In this document: piece after piece, positions 25,388 to 33,675 of the stretch
Layout: every line of letters starts with the position of its first letter
Numbering within the stretch: position 1 is the first letter of the stretch
Source: UBA4742 sp963734965
GTDB lineage: Bacteria; Actinomycetota; Acidimicrobiia; Acidimicrobiales; Acidimicrobilacustridaceae
Reading direction: 5' to 3'
Assembly (NCBI GenBank): GCA_963734965.1
Contig: CAVTJK010000003.1
Coordinates: 124,001 to 188,000 of the forward strand
Length of the DNA: 64,000 bases
Program-made: the position numbers and the translations under genes
The notes under the pieces: model-generated
What the model was told of the DNA's origin: nothing
What the model saw: the letters and a program-made list of their open reading frames with translations, nothing else
The model's database searches: none

Positions 25388-25423
25388 CTATTACGATAGA
25401 GTTCTCTTATGTCAAGAGACTCT
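25388..25423 (-). promoter_or_regulatory. promoter with overlapping paired palindromes (TetR operator candidate)
   Basis: Reading on the minus strand, TTGACA (25410-25415) and TAATAG (25388-25393) are separated by 16 bases. Two short dyads, AGAGTTCTCT (25398-25407) and AGAGACTCT (25415-25423), overlap the promoter, as a repressor operator would. The A/T content here is much higher than in the surroundings. Confidence 0.5.
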
Positions 25424-25512
25424 CTCGACTCGGCCGCTCGGCGCTCACGCCGCGCGTGACCCGTCGGGGCGGTCGCGGGGTATCGCTTTGTGGTGAGGGG
25501 ACCGGTCCATCG

Positions 25513-26766
25513 ATGCTGTCGGAGATGTCGCAACCGCCCATCGGGTCCCGGCGAGGAGTCTTGGCCGCGCGGAGCGACCTGAGGGGTCGACGCGAGCGGG
25601 TGGCGGCCCGGGCGATGGGCCGGGGTTTGGACCTGTACGAGCGGCTGACGTCACGGGTGCTGGGAGGTGTGACATCTCGGGGCGAGGATCCCTTCTACCG
25701 CGTGCCGGAGAAGCTGGAGATGTTCCATCCGGGCGAGGTGCTCGACGCGCGGCCGGTCGAGGTCCGAGGGTTCCGCCATGTGATCAGGGCTGATGCCTGG
25801 CAGGTGAAGTTCCGCTCCACCGACACTCGTGGCACGGCGGTGTCCGGGGTCTCCACCGTGATGATCCCGCGGCAGCCCTTCAACGGGTCGGTCAGGCCGC
25901 TTCTTTCGTATCAGTGCGCCATCGACAGCCTCGGCGCGGCCGCCGATCCGTCCTACACGCTGCGACGCGGCAATCAATGGGAGCTTCCGCTCATGGCCCG
26001 GGCCCTCCGCCGAGGGTGGGCCGTCCTCACCACTGACTTCACGGGACCGCGGCACGCCTTCGCTGCCGCTCGGTTGGCGGCCCGCTTCGTGCTCGACGGC
26101 ATCCGCGCCGTCATCGCCCTCGAGCCGTGCGGCTTCGACGCGGCGACGCCGATCGGCCTTTGGGGTTACTCGGGCGGAGCGCAAGCAACCCTCGGCGCGG
26201 CCGAGCAGCACCCGGACTACGCGCCGGAACTGAACATCGTGGGTGCAGCCGCTGGCGGCATCACGGTGGACCCCACGACGATCACCGGCACGTTCGAGGA
26301 TGTCTACGACGGCAGTCTCCTGAGCGGGATCCCTCTCGGCGCGATCATCGGGATCAGCCGGGAGTTCCCCGATGTCGACCTGCTCGGCGCCCTCACCCCT
26401 CAGGGTCGAGCCATGGTGTCGTCGGCGGCCGAGATGAGCGCCGAGCAACTCCTCATGAGCTTTCCCTTCCTCCACTGGGGCGACTACCTGACGGTCCCCA
26501 GCGTGTTGGACATACCGGGACTGCGCACCGCGTTCGAATTGAACCGGCTCGGTCAGGTCACGCCCACGACGGCGTTGTACCTGTACCACGCCGTGCACGA
26601 ACAGAACCTCCCCATCGCGGACGCAGACAACTTCGTTGATGCCTACCGTCGCGAAGGAGCCGACGTGACCTATCAGCGGATGCGACTCGGTGGGCACATG
26701 ACCGCGGCGGTGAGCGGTGCGCCGGGCGCACTCCGATTCTTGAGCACGCAGTTCGGCGACGAGTAG
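25513..26766 (+). CDS. secretory-lipase-family (LIP) alpha/beta hydrolase
   Basis: Protein of 417 residues. The nucleophile elbow is GYSGGAQA. The family-typical YQCAIDSLGAAADPS, AVLTTDFTGP and the late His in RLGGHMTA complete a likely Ser-Asp-His triad. It resembles fungal/actinobacterial secretory lipases (PF03583 type), but no clear signal peptide is visible at the ATG chosen (25513), so it may be intracellular. Codon choice is less extreme in GC than in the neighbours. It is divergent from the SnoaL-TetR unit and may share its regulation. Confidence 0.78.
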   Translation: MLSEMSQPPIGSRRGVLAARSDLRGRRERVAARAMGRGLDLYERLTSRVLGGVTSRGEDPFYRVPEKLEMFHPGEVLDARPVEVRGFRHVIRADAWQVKFRSTDTRGTAVSGVSTVMIPRQPFNGSVRPLLSYQCAIDSLGAAADPSYTLRRGNQWELPLMARALRRGWAVLTTDFTGPRHAFAAARLAARFVLDGIRAVIALEPCGFDAATPIGLWGYSGGAQATLGAAEQHPDYAPELNIVGAAAGGITVDPTTITGTFEDVYDGSLLSGIPLGAIIGISREFPDVDLLGALTPQGRAMVSSAAEMSAEQLLMSFPFLHWGDYLTVPSVLDIPGLRTAFELNRLGQVTPTTALYLYHAVHEQNLPIADADNFVDAYRREGADVTYQRMRLGGHMTAAVSGAPGALRFLSTQFGDE

Positions 26767-26850
26767 AGCCCGCAGGACGGCGCGGCTCGAAGCACGGTCG
26801 GTGCCCGGCGGCTCGCGGTGCGGGCGTCCGCTCCGCCGAACTGCCGAAAC

Positions 26851-26856
26851 TAAGGT
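26851..26856 (+). promoter_or_regulatory. -10 hexamer TAAGGT, leaderless promoter
   Basis: TAAGGT ends six bases before the ATG of proC at 26863, with no RBS between. Confidence 0.5.
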
Positions 26857-26862
26857 CACGGC

Positions 26863-27654
26863 ATGACGCGACTGGCAGTGGTGGGCGGGGGACGGATGGG
26901 CGAGGCCCTGGTGGGCGGCCTCTTGGCCGGGGGCTGGGCCGGCGCCGACGATGTGGTCGTGGTCGAGCCCGTGACCGATCGGCGCGACGAGCTGGCCAAG
27001 CGCTATCCGGGCCTCGGTGTCAGCGAGCAGGTCGTCGGCGCCGACGGCGTGGTGATCGCGGTCAAGCCCGATCAGGTCGAGTCGGTGTGCCGTGACCTGG
27101 CCGACCAGACGGTCGGTCGGGTGCTCTCGATCGCAGCGGGGGTGACGGTGGCCCGGCTCGAAGCGGCGCTGGGGCCGGACACGCCGGTGGTGCGAGCCAT
27201 GCCCAACACGCCCGCCCTCGTCGGGGCCGGCGCCGCGGCCATCGCCGGTGGGACCCACGCGACGGCGGCCGATCTCGACTGGGCCGAGGGCGTGCTCGGG
27301 GCGGTCGGCATCGTGGTCCGGGTGTCCGAACCGCTGCTCGACGCGGTGACGGGCCTGTCCGGGTCGGGACCGGCCTACGTCTTCCTGGTGGCCGAGGCGC
27401 TGATCGAGGCGGGGGTGCTGGCCGGGCTGTCCCGCGACACGAGCCGCCAGCTCACGGTGGCCACCCTGCTCGGGTCGGCTCGCCTGCTCGACGAGACGGG
27501 CGACGATCCTGCGGCCCTGCGCGCCGCGGTGACCTCGCCGGCCGGCACCACCGCCGCCGGCTTGCGCGTGCTCGAGGACCGCGCCACCCGCGCCGCGTTC
27601 GTCGCCGCCGTGGCCGCGGCCACGGAGCGGTCGCGCCAGCTCGCCGATGGCTGA
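26863..27654 (+). CDS. proC: pyrroline-5-carboxylate reductase
   Basis: NAD(P)H-dependent reduction of pyrroline-5-carboxylate to proline, 263 residues. The N-terminal Rossmann motif is VVGGGRMGEALVGG. AVKPDQVE and MPNTPALVGAGA are family signatures, and the P5CR pattern AVTGLSGSGPAYVFLVAEALIEAGV is followed by TSPAGTTAAGLRVLE. Length and motif order are normal. Confidence 0.93.
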   Translation: MTRLAVVGGGRMGEALVGGLLAGGWAGADDVVVVEPVTDRRDELAKRYPGLGVSEQVVGADGVVIAVKPDQVESVCRDLADQTVGRVLSIAAGVTVARLEAALGPDTPVVRAMPNTPALVGAGAAAIAGGTHATAADLDWAEGVLGAVGIVVRVSEPLLDAVTGLSGSGPAYVFLVAEALIEAGVLAGLSRDTSRQLTVATLLGSARLLDETGDDPAALRAAVTSPAGTTAAGLRVLEDRATRAAFVAAVAAATERSRQLADG

Positions 27655-27672
27655 GCCGACCGAGCCACCAGG

Positions 27673-27678
27673 TAACGT
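27673..27678 (+). promoter_or_regulatory. -10 hexamer TAACGT
   Basis: TAACGT ends eleven bases before the ATG at 27690, so the predicted leader is only a few bases long. Confidence 0.4.
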
Positions 27679-27689
27679 CAGGGATTCCC

Positions 27690-28565
27690 ATGGGCCTGCG
27701 CTACGACACGATCTCCTTCCTCACTGACTACGGCCAGGACGACGAGTTCGTAGGTGTCGTGAAGTCGGTGATCCGGGCCATCGCCCCCGACGTCACCGTC
27801 ATCGACGTCACCCACCAGGTGCCCCCGCACGATGTCCGGGCCGGCGGCCTGGCCTTGGCCCGCAGCGCCCAGTACCTCTGCCCGGGGGTCGTGCTGGCCG
27901 TCGTCGATCCGGGCGTCGGCGGCGCTCGGAGGGCCGTGGCCGTCGAGGTCGGAGAGGGCGCGTCGGTGCTGGTCGGACCGGACAACGGCCTGTTGGCGCC
28001 GGCGGTCGCCCTGGTGGGCGGGGCCAGCCGGGCCGTCGAGCTGACCAACCCCGAGTACCAGCTCGAGGCACCCGGCCCGACCTTCGCCGGGCGCGACGTG
28101 TTCGCACCGGCCGCCGCCCACCTGTGCGCGGGCGCGGCCATGACCGAGCTCGGTCCCGAGATCGACCCCGGCGGCCTGCTCCCCAGCGTGCTGCCGATCA
28201 GCCACCTCGACGAGCACGGCGCGCTGGTGGCCGAGGTGTTGTGGGTCGACCGCTACGGCAACGCCCAGCTCAACGTCGATCCGGACGAGGTGGCCGACTT
28301 CGGCGAGCGGATGCGCCTACGTCTCGGCGACGACATCCGCACCGGTCGCCGAGCCGACACCTACGCCGAGATCACGGCGGGCGAGATCGGCCTGGTCGTG
28401 GACTCCTACGGGTTGCTGTCGATCGCGGTCGAGCAGCACTCGGCGGCGAGCCGGCTCGGGTTGGCGGCCGGCACCCAGGTGATCATCGAGGGGTTCGACG
28501 ACGACCAGGAGGGGCCGACGGGCGTCGTCACCTCCGTCGTCATCGGACCGGGGCCCGACGCGTGA
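27690..28565 (+). CDS. S-adenosyl-L-methionine hydrolase (adenosine-forming), DUF62 family
   Basis: Protein of 291 residues in the SAM hydroxide adenosyltransferase/fluorinase-like family, which hydrolyses SAM to adenosine and methionine. Motifs in order: FLTDYGQDDEFVGVV, VDPGVGG, VGPDNGLL, GRDVFAPAAAHL and WVDRYGNAQLN. The Asp-Arg-His type water-activating set of hydroxide transferases fits better than a halogenase because the fluorinase-specific insertion is absent. A 29-residue membrane peptide gene follows closely. Confidence 0.87.
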   Translation: MGLRYDTISFLTDYGQDDEFVGVVKSVIRAIAPDVTVIDVTHQVPPHDVRAGGLALARSAQYLCPGVVLAVVDPGVGGARRAVAVEVGEGASVLVGPDNGLLAPAVALVGGASRAVELTNPEYQLEAPGPTFAGRDVFAPAAAHLCAGAAMTELGPEIDPGGLLPSVLPISHLDEHGALVAEVLWVDRYGNAQLNVDPDEVADFGERMRLRLGDDIRTGRRADTYAEITAGEIGLVVDSYGLLSIAVEQHSAASRLGLAAGTQVIIEGFDDDQEGPTGVVTSVVIGPGPDA

Positions 28566-28575
28566 GGCGGGACCG

Positions 28576-28665
28576 ATGAGGAAGGGAACCACGATCGCGC
28601 TGGCGATCCTGTTGCTGGTGATCCTCGGCAGCGCCTTCCTGCAGCTCGTGGTGTTCACCAAGTAG
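28576..28665 (+). CDS. 29-residue single-pass membrane peptide
   Basis: Opens MRKGTT, then one strongly hydrophobic helix (IALAILLLVILGSAFLQLVVF), ending TK. A short basic N-terminus before the helix predicts cytoplasmic-in orientation. It starts ten bases after the SAM hydrolase stop and ends at 28665, just before the convergent permease stop. It is likely translated with the hydrolase gene. Function unknown. Confidence 0.5.
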   Translation: MRKGTTIALAILLLVILGSAFLQLVVFTK

Positions 28666-28668
28666 GAC

Positions 28669-29529
28669 TCAGCTGGCGGTGGCCAGCCGGTCGCGCGTGA
28701 AGCGGCGGCCGCCCCGGGCGACCAGGCCCAGGGCCATGGCCCACAGCACCACGCCGACACCGAACACGCCCAGCACGGGCGCCAGCAGCAGCAGCGAGGC
28801 GTAGCCCGCGGCCAGGAAGATGAGCGGGAGGATCACGGCGCCGCCCAGCTGATTGGCCTCCTGGGTCGTCCGGGCCCGCGACGACACCGTGACCAGCAGA
28901 CCCAGGGCCAGCAGGGCGACGGCGGGGGCGATCCACAGGATCACGACGAGCCACTGCGAGAACGGGATGAACAGGCGGTGGGTGACCGGCCAGGCGATGA
29001 TGTCGGCCAGCACGCTGTAGAGGATGGCCCCGACCCACGTGATGGTCAGGGCGGGGACGTAGGCGCCGAGCAGCTTGGCCAGGAAGAGATCGCGGTCGCT
29101 GATGGGCAGCAGCAACAAGCCTTCGAGCGTGCGCCGCTCCTTCTCGCCCGCGAAGGCGTCGGCGGCCAGCACGGCCGACACCATGAGCGGGATGACCAGC
29201 AGCAGCGGCGACAGCAGGTAGCCCAGCACGAGCACGACGAGCTGCTCGCGCTTGGGCAGCCCGACGATCGGGGCGGCCATGCGGTGCAGCAGCGGGGAGT
29301 TGAGGGCGCTGGCCACCGAGTTGGTCGGCGCGCTGCGAGCGAACAGGCCCAGCAGGATGGGCAGCACGATCAGCAGCACCGTCGGGACGATGATCATGGG
29401 CAACACGATGGCCTTGCTGCGGCGCACGGCCTTGAGGTCCTTGCCCATGATGAGGCGGATCGCGGTCCAGTCCCGCTTGGTGCCGGGCGCGGCCGTGTCC
29501 TGCGTCGGGGCTCCGGCGACGGCGGTCAT
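28669..29529 (-). CDS. ABC-2 type exporter permease
   Basis: Membrane protein of 286 residues with an N-terminal cytoplasmic segment and about six helices. The motif AFAGEKERRTLEGLLLLPISDRDLFLAK is characteristic of NatB/ABC-2 permeases. Its start overlaps the stop of the ATPase gene upstream (29526), so they form one exporter. Substrate unknown. Confidence 0.85.
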   Translation of the reverse strand: MTAVAGAPTQDTAAPGTKRDWTAIRLIMGKDLKAVRRSKAIVLPMIIVPTVLLIVLPILLGLFARSAPTNSVASALNSPLLHRMAAPIVGLPKREQLVVLVLGYLLSPLLLVIPLMVSAVLAADAFAGEKERRTLEGLLLLPISDRDLFLAKLLGAYVPALTITWVGAILYSVLADIIAWPVTHRLFIPFSQWLVVILWIAPAVALLALGLLVTVSSRARTTQEANQLGGAVILPLIFLAAGYASLLLLAPVLGVFGVGVVLWAMALGLVARGGRRFTRDRLATAS

Positions 29530-30524
29530 GGCTCGCTCGGGTCGGTCGAGCGGAGGCGGAAGCCGTCGGTCAGCGCCACGTCGCCGGTCTCGGCCAGGAT
29601 GCGCGCCTCGATCTCGAAGTACACGTCCTCGAGGGTCGGGGGCTGGGACACGACCTCGTAGACCGCGACACCGGCCGCCACCAGCGCGGCGACGATCCGG
29701 GGGAGGACCTCACGCGACGCCACCCGGCACTGCGCGCCTCGCGGGCCCACCTCGACGTGGGTCGCGCCCGGCACCGAGGCGATGACGTCGAGCACCGCGG
29801 CCGGGGCCGGGCCGCCCAGGTCGACCGTGGCGGCCACGCCGTCCCAGATCTGGGCGGCCAGGTCGTCGGGCCGGCCGAAGGCGCGCAGGTTGCCCCGGTG
29901 CAGCACGGCCATGTGGTCGGCCAGTCGCCCGGCCTCGCCGAGGAAGTGGGTGGCCAACACGATGGTGCGGCCTTCGTCGGCCAGCGACTGGATGAGGGCG
30001 ATGACGTCGCGCGTCCCGGCGGGATCGAGCCCCGAGGTCGGCTCGTCCAAGAACAGCACCTCGGGATCGTGCAGCAGGGCCCGGGCCAGCGCGACGCGCT
30101 TGCGTTGCCCGGTCGAGAAGCCCTGGGTCAGGTCATCGGCCCGATCGACCATGCCGAACCGATCGAGCAGCTCGTCCACGCGCCGCTTGGCGTCGGCGGA
30201 GCCGAAGCCGCGCAGGCGGGCGGTGAAGATCAGGTTCTCGCGGGTGGTGAGCCGGTCGTCGAGGCCGGCGTTCTCGGTCAGCACGCCGGTGCGGCGCCGG
30301 ACCTCGTCGCCCTCGGTCACCGGGTCGAAGCCCAGCACCCGGGACCACCCTTCGTCGGGGGTCAGCACGCCGTTCAGTAGCCGGACCGTTGTCGTCTTGC
30401 CGGCGCCGTTGGGTCCGAGCAGGGCCAGCACCTCACCGGGCTCGACCGACAGCGACAGCCCTTCGAGGGCCGGCCCGCTGGCGAAGGCCCGACTCAGATC
30501 GTGGGTCTCGATCGCGGTTCCCAT
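29526..30524 (-). CDS. ABC-2 type exporter ATP-binding protein
   Basis: Protein of 332 residues. Walker A is GPNGAGKTTTVRLL, the signature FSTGQRKRVALARAL, and Walker B VLFLDEPTSGLDPAG. The first Gly of the usual LSGGQ is Thr here (STGQ). The C-terminal 90 residues form an extra regulatory region of the kind common in drug/Na+ exporter ATPases. It is translationally coupled to the permease. Upstream on the minus strand CACACT lies six bases before the ATG, a weak match to the leaderless pattern. Confidence 0.88.
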   Translation of the reverse strand: MGTAIETHDLSRAFASGPALEGLSLSVEPGEVLALLGPNGAGKTTTVRLLNGVLTPDEGWSRVLGFDPVTEGDEVRRRTGVLTENAGLDDRLTTRENLIFTARLRGFGSADAKRRVDELLDRFGMVDRADDLTQGFSTGQRKRVALARALLHDPEVLFLDEPTSGLDPAGTRDVIALIQSLADEGRTIVLATHFLGEAGRLADHMAVLHRGNLRAFGRPDDLAAQIWDGVAATVDLGGPAPAAVLDVIASVPGATHVEVGPRGAQCRVASREVLPRIVAALVAAGVAVYEVVSQPPTLEDVYFEIEARILAETGDVALTDGFRLRSTDPSEP

Positions 30525-30561
30525 GGCCCCAGTGTGGTTCGGCCGCAGCTGCGGCGGTGCG

Positions 30562-31245
30562 TCAGGTCGAGAGTCGGCGCAGGGCGACGAGCACCGCGGC
30601 CACTCGTTGCGAGCTGGCCGGAGGCGGCGGACCGGCCTGCGGCGCCGGCGGCGCCGTGGTGGTCGTCGTCGGGGCCGGCGCCGTGGCCGCGGGGTTGGAG
30701 TTGCTGTTGGTGATGCGGCTCCAGCCCGTCGGCAGGCCGGTGGAGCGAGGGGTGGTCACCGGAGGCGTGGTCGCGGGTGGGGCTCCGGCCAGCTGCATGA
30801 ACTTGTGGCAGGTCCACTCCGATCCGCCGCCGAAGGCCACCCCGACGCCGACCCGGTTGAAGGCGGGGTCGACCAGGTTGGCGTAGTGCTCGGCGCTGTG
30901 CAGGAAGGCGTTCCAGATCGTCGGGTTGCTGGGGCCCACGCCGACGTTCTCACCCAGCTTGGTCCAGTGCTCGGTGACGCCGGCGGTCAGCGACGAGTGC
31001 GAGAGGACGCCGGCGGCGGCCATGTGGTTGGCCCAGCCCTGGGCCAATCCCGTCAGCTGGGCATCGACGACGAGCGGCTGCACCCCGACCTGAGCTCGCA
31101 GGGCGTTGATCCGGGTGACGTAGTCCGACGGCGAGTTGTCCGTGGCCGAAGCTGACTGAAGAGGAATGAGAACGCTGAAGAGCACCACAAGGGCGGCCGC
31201 GAACACGGAGAAGCGGGCGCTCCGGGGGGATCGACGTCGGCTCAT
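30562..31245 (-). CDS. secreted CAP-domain (SCP/PR-1-like) protein
   Basis: Protein of 227 residues. The signal peptide (FSVFAAALVVLFSVLIPLQSASA) is followed by a CAP domain, with INALRAQVGVQPLVVDAQLTGLAQGWANHMA, LGENVGVG and FLHSAEHYANLVDPAFNRVGVGV. The histidines and glutamate of the CAP cavity are present. A low-complexity Thr/Pro tail (TTTTTAPPAPQAGPPPP) leads to a basic C-terminus. Bacterial CAP proteins are extracellular; the target is unknown. Confidence 0.83.
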   Translation of the reverse strand: MSRRRSPRSARFSVFAAALVVLFSVLIPLQSASATDNSPSDYVTRINALRAQVGVQPLVVDAQLTGLAQGWANHMAAAGVLSHSSLTAGVTEHWTKLGENVGVGPSNPTIWNAFLHSAEHYANLVDPAFNRVGVGVAFGGGSEWTCHKFMQLAGAPPATTPPVTTPRSTGLPTGWSRITNSNSNPAATAPAPTTTTTAPPAPQAGPPPPASSQRVAAVLVALRRLST

Positions 31246-31389
31246 CGCTGGGGTATCGGCACATCGGGGGGACATCTGGAGCCCACCATCCTCGGGGCGC
31301 TCCGATTTCGATGCCAATGATTCCTCCGACCCAGGGCCCCCGGACCGGACCACGGACGGGTCACCCGGTCTCGGGGGTGTCGGCGCCGC

Positions 31390-31395
31390 TAACGT
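31390..31395 (+). promoter_or_regulatory. -10 hexamer TAACGT, near-leaderless promoter
   Basis: TAACGT ends nine bases before GTG 31405. The short gap lacks an RBS. Confidence 0.45.
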
Positions 31396-31404
31396 GAGCG
31401 CACT

Positions 31405-32904
31405 GTGAACCTGGCCTCGATGATCGACCGCCATCCCGACGACGCCGTTGCGCTGATCAGCCGGGGCCGCGACACGACCTACGGCGAGCTGCGAGGTCAG
31501 GTGGCTGCTCTGCGCGCCGGCCTGGTCGGTGCCGGACTCGTGCCCGGCGACCGCCTGGCCCTGTTGGCCGGCAACAACTGGTACTTCGTGGCCTGCTACC
31601 TGGCCGGGCTGTCGGCCGGTCTGATCGTCGTTCCGGTCAGCCCTCTGGCGCCGGCGCCCGAGCTGACCTTCGAGCTGGCCACGGCGGGAGCCCGGGCCGT
31701 GGTCGTGACGCCCGCCGCCGGCCCCGCCTTCGCGGCCGTCGATCGGTCGGCCGTCCCGGTGCTCGAGATCGTGATCGAGACCAGCGGCGTCGACCTGCCG
31801 GGGGCGATCCTGCTCGACGACCTGCTCGTCGAGCCGGCGGCACCCGTGCCCGTGGTCGAGCGCGATCCCGACGACCTGGCCGTGCTCATGTTCACGAGCG
31901 GCACGGTCGGGGCCCCGCGGGCGGCCATGTTGAGCCACGGGAACCTGATGGCCAACCTCGAGCAGATCAACGCCGGACCTTCGGGCGGACAAGAACCCGA
32001 CGACGTGGTGTTCGGCCTGCTGCCCTTCTTCCACATCTTCGGGCTCAACGTCGTGCTCAACCTCAGCCTGCTGAGCGGCTCGCGCGTGCTGCTGATCGAG
32101 CGCTTCGATCCGTCCTCGGCGGTCGAGGCCATCGAGCGCCACGAGGTGACGATGATCGGCGGTCCCCCCACGATGTGGTCGGCGCTGGCCGCCCTGCCCG
32201 GGGTGTCGGCTTCGTCGTTCCGCTCGGTGCGCTCGGCCGTGTCGGGCGCGGCCAAGCTGCCCAACGAGATCGTCCGCGACGTCGCCGAGATCCTCGAGCT
32301 CGATCTGAGCGAGGGCTACGGGCTCACCGAGACCTCACCCGTGGTGGCGTCGGCGTCAGGAACCGACGCGCCGACCGGCTCGATCGGCCCGGTGCTACCG
32401 GGTGTCGAGATGCGCCTGGTCGATGCCGACGGTGACGGCGTGCTCGTGGGCGACTCGGGTGAGATCTGGGTGCGCGGCCCCAACGTGTTCAAGGGCTATT
32501 GGGAGGATCCCGACGCCACCGCGGCCGCCCTGACCCCCGACGGCTGGCTCCGCACCGGCGACATCGGCGTAGTCGACGACGAGGGCTACGTGTTCCTGGT
32601 CGATCGGGCCAAGGACCTCATCATCGTGTCGGGGTTCAACGTCTTCCCGGCCGAGGTCGAGGACGTCCTCGTCGCCCACCCGGCGGTGGCCGAGGCCGCG
32701 GTCGTGGGGGTGGCCCATCCCCACACCGGCGAAGCGGTCAAGGCCTACGTCGTGGTCGCGCCGGGGCAGGCCACCGACGAGGACGGCATCATCGACTACT
32801 GCTCGGACCACCTGGCTCGGTACAAGTGCCCGTCGAAGGTGATGTTCGTCGATGAGCTACCGCACAACCTCACCGGCAAGCTCCTGCGACGCGCCCTGCG
32901 GTAG
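31405..32904 (+). CDS. long-chain fatty acid/acyl-CoA ligase
   Basis: ANL-family ligase of 499 residues. The adenylation motif MFTSGTVGAPRAAMLSHGN is slightly atypical (GAPRA for the usual GxPKG, with Arg replacing Lys). EGYGLTETSPV, GWLRTGDIG and the final NLTGKLLRRAL with the catalytic Lys are intact. It probably activates a fatty or aromatic acid. Its 3' end overlaps the convergent membrane-protein gene by 48 bases. Confidence 0.88.
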   Translation: MNLASMIDRHPDDAVALISRGRDTTYGELRGQVAALRAGLVGAGLVPGDRLALLAGNNWYFVACYLAGLSAGLIVVPVSPLAPAPELTFELATAGARAVVVTPAAGPAFAAVDRSAVPVLEIVIETSGVDLPGAILLDDLLVEPAAPVPVVERDPDDLAVLMFTSGTVGAPRAAMLSHGNLMANLEQINAGPSGGQEPDDVVFGLLPFFHIFGLNVVLNLSLLSGSRVLLIERFDPSSAVEAIERHEVTMIGGPPTMWSALAALPGVSASSFRSVRSAVSGAAKLPNEIVRDVAEILELDLSEGYGLTETSPVVASASGTDAPTGSIGPVLPGVEMRLVDADGDGVLVGDSGEIWVRGPNVFKGYWEDPDATAAALTPDGWLRTGDIGVVDDEGYVFLVDRAKDLIIVSGFNVFPAEVEDVLVAHPAVAEAAVVGVAHPHTGEAVKAYVVVAPGQATDEDGIIDYCSDHLARYKCPSKVMFVDELPHNLTGKLLRRALR

Positions 32905-33651
32905 CGGTCCGGCGCCGAGCGAGCCCCGGATCCCGGCCCGGCCGACGGGCGAGCGGTCGCCGACGGTCGTGAGCAGGAACCCGGCGAAGATGATGGCGAT
33001 GCCGATCACGAGCGACACCGCGAACGCGTTCATGGCGTCGACCACCGAGTTGAGCAGGCCGCCGGCACTGAGCACGAGGGTGCCGGCGGCGATGATGAGG
33101 TTGGCGGCGGCCAGCCGTCCGGCCGGGATGGCGGCCGGCGCCGCGGCCGCGCTCCGGCGCCGGCCCATCAGCAGGCGCACCGCGCTCCAGATGGCCCCGA
33201 CGAAGATCACCGTCGCCCCCAGCCCGGAGGCGACGCCCGCGGCGATGAGCGGTCCCACACCGAACACGTCGGCTCCCTGAGGGAGGCTCGTCGTGGAGAT
33301 CGGATGGGTGAGCGGCGTCGCCACCATCAGCCCGACGGCGAAGGCACCGAGCAGCGACACGACGGCGGTGGCCAGGTCGCCGCGCTGGCGGCCGAAGAGC
33401 AGGTAGACGGTGCCGAGGGCGAGGAAGGGCACGTTGAGGATGGCGCCGAAGAGGAAGAAGACCTTGAAGGTCCATTCGCTCCACCCGATGGCCCCGCCCA
33501 ACCAGAGGCCGACCGAGCCCAGCGCGAACATGACGAGGGCGATCGACCACACCAGCTCGTGGCGCTGGCGGCGAGCGAGCCAGCGTTCGAACGTCGACAT
33601 GGCGAAGGCCATCGACAGCAGCGTGGCGGCGGCGGCCAGGGCGGCGTGCAT
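32857..33651 (-). CDS. polytopic membrane protein of unknown function
   Basis: Protein of 264 residues with about seven hydrophobic segments and several conserved-looking Trp/Gly motifs (LWLGGAIGWSEWTFKVFFLFGAILNVP). I do not recognise a family with confidence. It is divergent from the P450 gene, and the two -10 hexamers (TACGCT at 33661-33666 on the minus strand, TAGCTT at 33665-33670 on the plus) overlap, so expression may be mutually exclusive. Confidence 0.7.
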   Translation of the reverse strand: MHAALAAAATLLSMAFAMSTFERWLARRQRHELVWSIALVMFALGSVGLWLGGAIGWSEWTFKVFFLFGAILNVPFLALGTVYLLFGRQRGDLATAVVSLLGAFAVGLMVATPLTHPISTTSLPQGADVFGVGPLIAAGVASGLGATVIFVGAIWSAVRLLMGRRRSAAAAPAAIPAGRLAAANLIIAAGTLVLSAGGLLNSVVDAMNAFAVSLVIGIAIIFAGFLLTTVGDRSPVGRAGIRGSLGAGPLPQGASQELAGEVVR

Positions 33652-33660
33652 CACACGGTC

Positions 33661-33670
33661 AGCGTAGCTT
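33661..33670. promoter_or_regulatory. overlapping divergent -10 hexamers
   Basis: The plus-strand TAGCTT (33665-33670) ends five bases before the P450 ATG at 33676. The minus-strand TACGCT (33661-33666) ends nine bases before the membrane-protein ATG at 33651. The two hexamers share two base pairs. Confidence 0.45.
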
Positions 33671-33675
33671 TGGGC

